Source: CALARM01 sp964431735 | Lineage (GTDB): Bacteria > Vulcanimicrobiota > SpSt-956 > JAKJGF01 | Assembly: GCA_964431735.1 (NCBI GenBank) | Contig: CAYSLJ010000236.1 | Location: forward strand, 1-7,875 | Direction of reading: 5' to 3' | DNA: 7,875 nt | Part shown: positions 4,499-7,875 of the stretch, in pieces | Layout of the letters: each line of letters opens with the position of its first letter | Position numbering within the stretch: position 1 is the stretch's first letter | Notes under the pieces: model-generated | What the model was told of the DNA's origin: nothing | The model's database searches: none | What the model saw: the letters and a program-made list of their open reading frames with translations, nothing else | Position numbers and translations under genes: made by a program

Positions 4499-5290
4499 AT
4501 GGATGATGAAGTAAGAGAACTCTGGTCACAGTTTAATGAAAAAAAAGATAAAGACAGTAGAGATGCCTTGATAGAACATTATTTATCTCTTGTAAAAAAA
4601 ATAGCCGGTCGGGTCAATAGATGTGTGAGCAGTACAATAGAATTTGAAGATCTGGTAAGTGATGGAATATTCGGGCTTATTAAAGCTATTAATAATTTCG
4701 ATATAAGCAGGGGAATAAAATTTGAAACATATGCGACTCCTGTTATAAGAGGCTCTATATTAAATTCCCTCAGAGCTCTTGACTGGATTCCTGAACGAAT
4801 AAGAGGAAAAGCAAGAGAGCTTGAAAAGGTATCTGTACAGTTTGCCAGTGATCATGGAAGAGAAGGTACAAAAGAAGAACTTGCAGAAGTTATGGAAATG
4901 AGTGCCAGTGAGCTTTATGAGCTTATAGCGAATCTGGGGTGTGCCTATTTACTTTCTCTTAATCAGCCTTTTTCGTCTTCATCCAATGAAGATGAAATGG
5001 AGATTATGGATACCATATCAGATAACCGCAGCGTGGAGCCTTCTATAGAACTGGCTTTTATTGAACAGAGGGAAGAACTTAACAAAGCTATGGAAAACCT
5101 TCCTGCAAGGGAGCGGATGCTTGTAGAATACCATTATTTTAAAAGAATGACCTTTGAACAGATTGCCCCTCATTTAGGTGTTACCAAACAGAGGGTATCA
5201 CAGCTCCATACAAGAGCACTTAAAATGCTCAGAGAAAATCTGACTATGGAAGAGATTGATATACAGGAAGAAGGTTATAGCTGGTTTTAA
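4499..5290 (+). CDS. fliA: Flagellar sigma factor FliA/SigD (sigma-28 family)
   Basis: A sigma factor of the FliA/SigD/WhiG group, directing RNA polymerase to late flagellar and chemotaxis genes. Region 2 spans about residues 20-90, with FEDLVSDGIFGLIKAINNF and the FETYATPVIRGSILNSLR segment. The group hallmark RALDWIPERIR follows near 92. Region 3 runs to about 155. Region 4 ends with a helix-turn-helix, FEQIAPHLGVTKQRVSQLHTRAL, near 218-240 (two parts). I chose ATG 4499 (263 residues) over the upstream in-frame ATG at 4481. AAGGCAG at 4484-4490 sits 8 nt before 4499 and matches the ribosome-binding sites of flgF and flgJ, while 4481 has no good one. A run of eight A's (4539-4546) lies near the start. 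The next gene begins 14 nt after its stop. Confidence 0.93.
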   Translation: MDDEVRELWSQFNEKKDKDSRDALIEHYLSLVKKIAGRVNRCVSSTIEFEDLVSDGIFGLIKAINNFDISRGIKFETYATPVIRGSILNSLRALDWIPERIRGKARELEKVSVQFASDHGREGTKEELAEVMEMSASELYELIANLGCAYLLSLNQPFSSSSNEDEMEIMDTISDNRSVEPSIELAFIEQREELNKAMENLPARERMLVEYHYFKRMTFEQIAPHLGVTKQRVSQLHTRALKMLRENLTMEEIDIQEEGYSWF

Positions 5291-5304
5291 CGGAGGAACA
5301 GGAA

Positions 5305-5739
5305 ATGAAAAAAGGAAGACAAAAATTATTTTATCCTTCAACTTCCACAGGGAGCGCTGTAAATCCCGTATCTTCATCCAGAACATCACCTCAGAAACCT
5401 TATTCCTCTCAGGTACATAATAAAAAAGACAGAGTTGATCCGGAAGAGCAGAAGAAATTTATGGCCACTATGGGTGAAGCTCTGAAAAAGTTTAAAGACG
5501 CGAAAAAAGAAGAAGAAGAAAGAGAAAAAAAGAGACTGATTCAGGAAAAAGAACTGAAAAAAATGCCTAAAATGATCATTCCTGACCTGGGACCTGATTT
5601 GCGGCATGAAGTTAAATTCACTCATACAGATGAGTCCGGCAGGGAATTTATGAGGAGAATAGAAGATAAGGCCGGTTCCAGAGACAGAGATTTGAAATCT
5701 GCAGAGACAAGAGGGGATATGTTTGATATAGAGGGATAA
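5305..5739 (+). CDS. Small charged protein of unknown function co-transcribed with fliA
   Basis: A 144-residue protein I do not recognise. Residues 1-45 are S-, T-, P- and K-rich and likely disordered. Residues 46-88 are a very charged helix or coiled coil rich in K and E, and the DNA there is low-complexity GAA/AAA. Residues 89-144 form a more varied tail starting PKMIIPDLGPDLRHEVKF. There is no signal peptide or membrane segment, so it should be cytoplasmic. A clear Shine-Dalgarno, GGAGG at 5292-5296, and the 14-nt gap to fliA support a real gene translated from the same mRNA. Its position recalls swrB after sigD in Bacillus, but it lacks the membrane anchor of SwrB, and I see no match to the anti-sigma factor FlgM. 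Confidence 0.7.
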   Translation: MKKGRQKLFYPSTSTGSAVNPVSSSRTSPQKPYSSQVHNKKDRVDPEEQKKFMATMGEALKKFKDAKKEEEEREKKRLIQEKELKKMPKMIIPDLGPDLRHEVKFTHTDESGREFMRRIEDKAGSRDRDLKSAETRGDMFDIEG

Positions 5740-5793
5740 ATGGCAGTTATCAGTGACCGGATATATTATCTGTACAAAACCTGTTTGTCGCCT

Positions 5794-5821
5794 ACTACTC
5801 ACTACTCACTACTCACTACTC
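5794..5821. repeat. Heptamer tandem tract (ACTACTC) x4 at the kinase 3' end
   Basis: Four perfect copies of ACTACTC fill 5794-5821 and are followed by the partial unit ACCCTTC. The tract runs into the convergent kinase gene: its last bases supply part of the kinase's TGA stop (5820-5822 on the - strand). It is related to the tracts at 93-155 and 3780-3831. Read on the - strand it contains TAG and TGA in every frame. Confidence 0.85.
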
Positions 5822-7727
5822 ACCCTTCCATTCCCACTTTTCTGATCATATTGTTTAACTCTTCAATTTTTACGGTATTGTTCAGGCAGGTAAATAACAG
5901 TTTTGCCTTTTCAATGTTTTTTATTGCTTTTTCTTTTACCTCCAGGTCTATCGATTTATTCTTTAAAAAATTTTCCAGATAGAAAGTACCAAGTTCATAT
6001 AAACTTTCTGCTATATCATAAGACTTCTTTGTATGTTCCAGAAGTTTTACACTTTTATATAAATACTCTCCTCCTTTTTCCCTTTCCCCGGTTTTTATAT
6101 AATATTTACCCAGAGTTCTGAATATTATGCCTCTCAATAATTTTTCCTGAATTTTTTCTGATAACATCAATAATTCTTCTACATATATACTGGCTGTTTC
6201 TATCATGTCCATTTTTATCAGAGTATCTATCAAACCTGTCAGACGTTCTGCTCTGAGTAACATATCATCAATCAGGCATGACCTGAAATGTTCCGACGCA
6301 GAAATGAGATTATCAGTCGATAGATGTATTTTCCCTATACCTGTATGAGCTTTCACTATTCCTTTTTTTAACCCTTTTTCTTCTGATATGGTAAGTAATT
6401 TTCTGAAACATTTTTCAGCTTCTTCTAAATTCCCTTCATTGAAATGAAGAGTTCCGAGCATATAGAGTATTTTTGCAGATGAACTGGTTGGATTTTTCTG
6501 CATAGAAAGACTTTTCTCCAGGTAATATTTACTTTCTTCTTCACAGGAAGTATGTTCGTATATATCTTCACCAAGTCTGGCGTAAAGAAAAGCCATTGCA
6601 GCAAAATCTCCGGCATGTTCAGCTTCTTCTATTGCCTGTTTTAATATCTCCATCGCTTTATTTATATTATTTAATCTATTTCTATACAGATCTTCTATTT
6701 CCAGAAATGTTTGAAGGACAGAATTAAAATTTTTTATTTCACGAAAAAGTTCCATAGATTTTTTGAGACAACTCAAACTTTTTGATATTTCTCCGTTTAT
6801 TCTGAAGGTTTTTGCAAGATGAAAGAGTCTTTTCCCTTCAAGATTTTTAAAGATAATATCTGTTTCTTCTCTGTTGCTTTTCCCTGGTTTTATTGCAGAT
6901 ATTTTATCCCTCTCTTCTATAATTACTGTGTTTAAAGCATCTTTTACAGATAAAGCAGAAGTATATCTTTTCTCAGGAGTTTTTTCCAGTAATTTCATTA
7001 TAATATTCTGAAGATGTTCACTTATTTCAGGATTTAATTCACAGGGATTGGTTGGAATAATTGTACTTTGCTGCATGAGAAGGGCAGTAAAGTTTTTCTC
7101 TTTAAATGGCAGAGAACCGGTAGAAAGTTCATATAAAGTTACTCCCAGAGAATAAAGGTCTGATAGAGGGGTTACATCATGGCCGAGTATTTGTTCCGGA
7201 GACATATAGGTTACAGTACCTATGAGAGAACCTTTAAGGGTAATCCTGGGAAGGTTATTAAATAAATCTTTCGCCACTCCGAAATCTGTTATTTTTACAA
7301 TACCTTCCGGTGATACGAGAATATTGGCAGGTTTTATATCCCTGTGAACAATGCCTTTTGAATGGGCATGACTCAGAGCGGAACAGATTTGAACTGCAGA
7401 TTTCAGAAGGCAATCCATTGGAGAAGGAGAAGCTTTCAAGTATTCTTTTAACAGTATACCTTTTACATATTCCATAACAATATAGCTATTTTTTTCTCTT
7501 TGAACAAATCTGTAAAAAGATACTATATTGGGATGATGGAGTCTTGAAATCAACAGGGCTTCTCTCTGAAACCGTTTTATGTTCTGTTCAGGATCACCAT
7601 CTGATAGCATTTTTATTGCAAATTCTCTTTTTTCCACAGTATCATAACAGAGAAGCACAATACCGGTGCCGCCTCTCCCCAGTTCCTTTATTACTGTATA
7701 ACGACTGTCTGGAAATCTATCTGACAA
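5820..7727 (-). CDS. Hanks-type Ser/Thr protein kinase with C-terminal TPR repeats
   Basis: A 635-residue protein predicted to phosphorylate Ser/Thr on unknown partners in the cytoplasm. The N-terminal kinase domain (about 10-270) is complete: glycine loop GRGGTG at 17-22, ATP-binding lysine K39 in FAIKM, helix-C glutamate E56, HRDIKPAN at 128-135 with catalytic D130, DFG at 148-150, SPE in place of APE at 176-178, and D190. Residues 295-630 form about seven or eight TPR-like helical pairs, for example near 420-450 (LYMLGTLHFNEGNLEEAEKC) and 535-565. I see no membrane helix or extracellular PASTA-type domain. The start is TTG, backed by AAAGGA (- strand) about 8 nt upstream, and it overlaps the end of the preceding gene by 11 nt. 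It is convergent with the fliA operon. Confidence 0.93.
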   Translation of the reverse strand: MSDRFPDSRYTVIKELGRGGTGIVLLCYDTVEKREFAIKMLSDGDPEQNIKRFQREALLISRLHHPNIVSFYRFVQREKNSYIVMEYVKGILLKEYLKASPSPMDCLLKSAVQICSALSHAHSKGIVHRDIKPANILVSPEGIVKITDFGVAKDLFNNLPRITLKGSLIGTVTYMSPEQILGHDVTPLSDLYSLGVTLYELSTGSLPFKEKNFTALLMQQSTIIPTNPCELNPEISEHLQNIIMKLLEKTPEKRYTSALSVKDALNTVIIEERDKISAIKPGKSNREETDIIFKNLEGKRLFHLAKTFRINGEISKSLSCLKKSMELFREIKNFNSVLQTFLEIEDLYRNRLNNINKAMEILKQAIEEAEHAGDFAAMAFLYARLGEDIYEHTSCEEESKYYLEKSLSMQKNPTSSSAKILYMLGTLHFNEGNLEEAEKCFRKLLTISEEKGLKKGIVKAHTGIGKIHLSTDNLISASEHFRSCLIDDMLLRAERLTGLIDTLIKMDMIETASIYVEELLMLSEKIQEKLLRGIIFRTLGKYYIKTGEREKGGEYLYKSVKLLEHTKKSYDIAESLYELGTFYLENFLKNKSIDLEVKEKAIKNIEKAKLLFTCLNNTVKIEELNNMIRKVGMEG

Positions 7728-7875
7728 TTTCTCTTTCCTTTCTATATTTTATTAGGTACTGTTCCAGATAAGTTTGTACCCATATTAAAGCCTGTCCCTG
7801 GCCGGACTCTTCCGGAAAAGATATGATCCTGTTGTGTGGCAAACTGGTTTTGCAGACTGTTAATATTTTGCGTCT
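7717..7875 (-). CDS. C-terminal part of an unknown gene upstream of the kinase
   Basis: A - strand frame is open from the right edge for 52 codons to a TAG at 7719-7717. The visible residues include HNRIISFPEESGQGQALIW followed by VQTYLEQYLIKYRKE. I do not recognise the family. Its stop lies inside the start of the kinase gene (11-nt overlap in a different frame), typical of translationally coupled operon partners, and its end also contains the kinase's Shine-Dalgarno. The start lies outside the window. Confidence 0.6.
   Translation of the reverse strand, partial: RRKILTVCKTSLPHNRIISFPEESGQGQALIWVQTYLEQYLIKYRKEREIVR

Noticed and set aside
5525..5531. A(7) run as a programmed frameshift site in the small charged gene
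   Set aside because: No downstream stimulatory structure or meaningful alternative frame is visible; A-runs are expected in lysine-rich coding DNA.
5595..5670. Weak FlaG-like or FlgM-like resemblance in the tail of the small charged protein
   Set aside because: Only scattered residues match and the conserved motifs of either family are missing.
5774..5788. Short hairpin ACAAA/TTTGT as a terminator between the convergent operons
   Set aside because: The stem is only 5 bp and A/T-rich, with no U-run on either strand.
5386..5802. Long - strand frame rich in phenylalanine opposite the small charged gene
   Set aside because: It is the antisense of a lysine/glutamate-rich low-complexity region, lacks a ribosome-binding site and overlaps a better gene.
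5740..5982. An 80-codon + strand frame whose ATG touches the stop of the small charged gene
   Set aside because: It has no own ribosome-binding site, encodes the heptamer tract and then runs antisense through the well-supported kinase gene.

Overview
The window is an AT-rich bacterial segment dominated by flagellar genes. On the + strand, in order, are a FliK-family hook-length control protein, a FlhX-type FlhB C-terminal homologue, two rod proteins (FlgF-like and FlgG), a stand-alone FlgJ-type rod-binding protein, a FliA/SigD-family sigma factor and a small charged protein of unknown function. The FliK-like plus FlhX pair recalls the ylqG-ylqH pair of Bacillus. No P- or L-ring genes (flgH, flgI) or flgA lie between flgG and flgJ, and FlgJ has no muramidase domain. 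This points to a Firmicutes-like or other deep-branching flagellate rather than a typical proteobacterium, but the phylum cannot be fixed from this sequence alone.

Layout. Positions 1-273 hold a possible remnant or 3' end of an upstream gene, a 9-unit heptamer tract (93-155), four TTAA-based 11-bp repeats (163-206) and a -10 box (211-216) ahead of the FliK-like gene. Positions 274-2055 carry fliK-like and flhX, 15 nt apart. A 103-nt gap follows, with a good -10/-35 pair and a 16-codon mini-ORF behind a strong Shine-Dalgarno. Positions 2159-4200 carry flgF, flgG and flgJ; the flgG-flgJ gap is filled by inverted heptamer repeats. Positions 4201-4498 are non-coding and unusually structured, with nested hairpins bounded by distant inverted repeats. 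Positions 4499-5739 carry fliA and the small charged gene. On the - strand, convergent with these, is a Hanks-type Ser/Thr kinase with TPR repeats (7727-5820). Its TTG start overlaps the end of another partial - strand gene that runs off the right edge.

How the genes fit together. FlgF, FlgG and FlgJ build and cap the rod. The FliK-like protein and FlhX would act on substrate switching in the flagellar export apparatus. FliA would transcribe late flagellar genes. The kinase is cytoplasmic and has all the catalytic residues; a link to flagellar control is only suggested by proximity.

The most unusual non-coding features are: three intergenic tracts with an exact 7-nt period; the four 11-bp repeats, which resemble binding sites of OmpR/PhoP-type response regulators, next to a promoter lacking a -35; and a possible MITE-like element of about 220 bp in front of the sigma gene.
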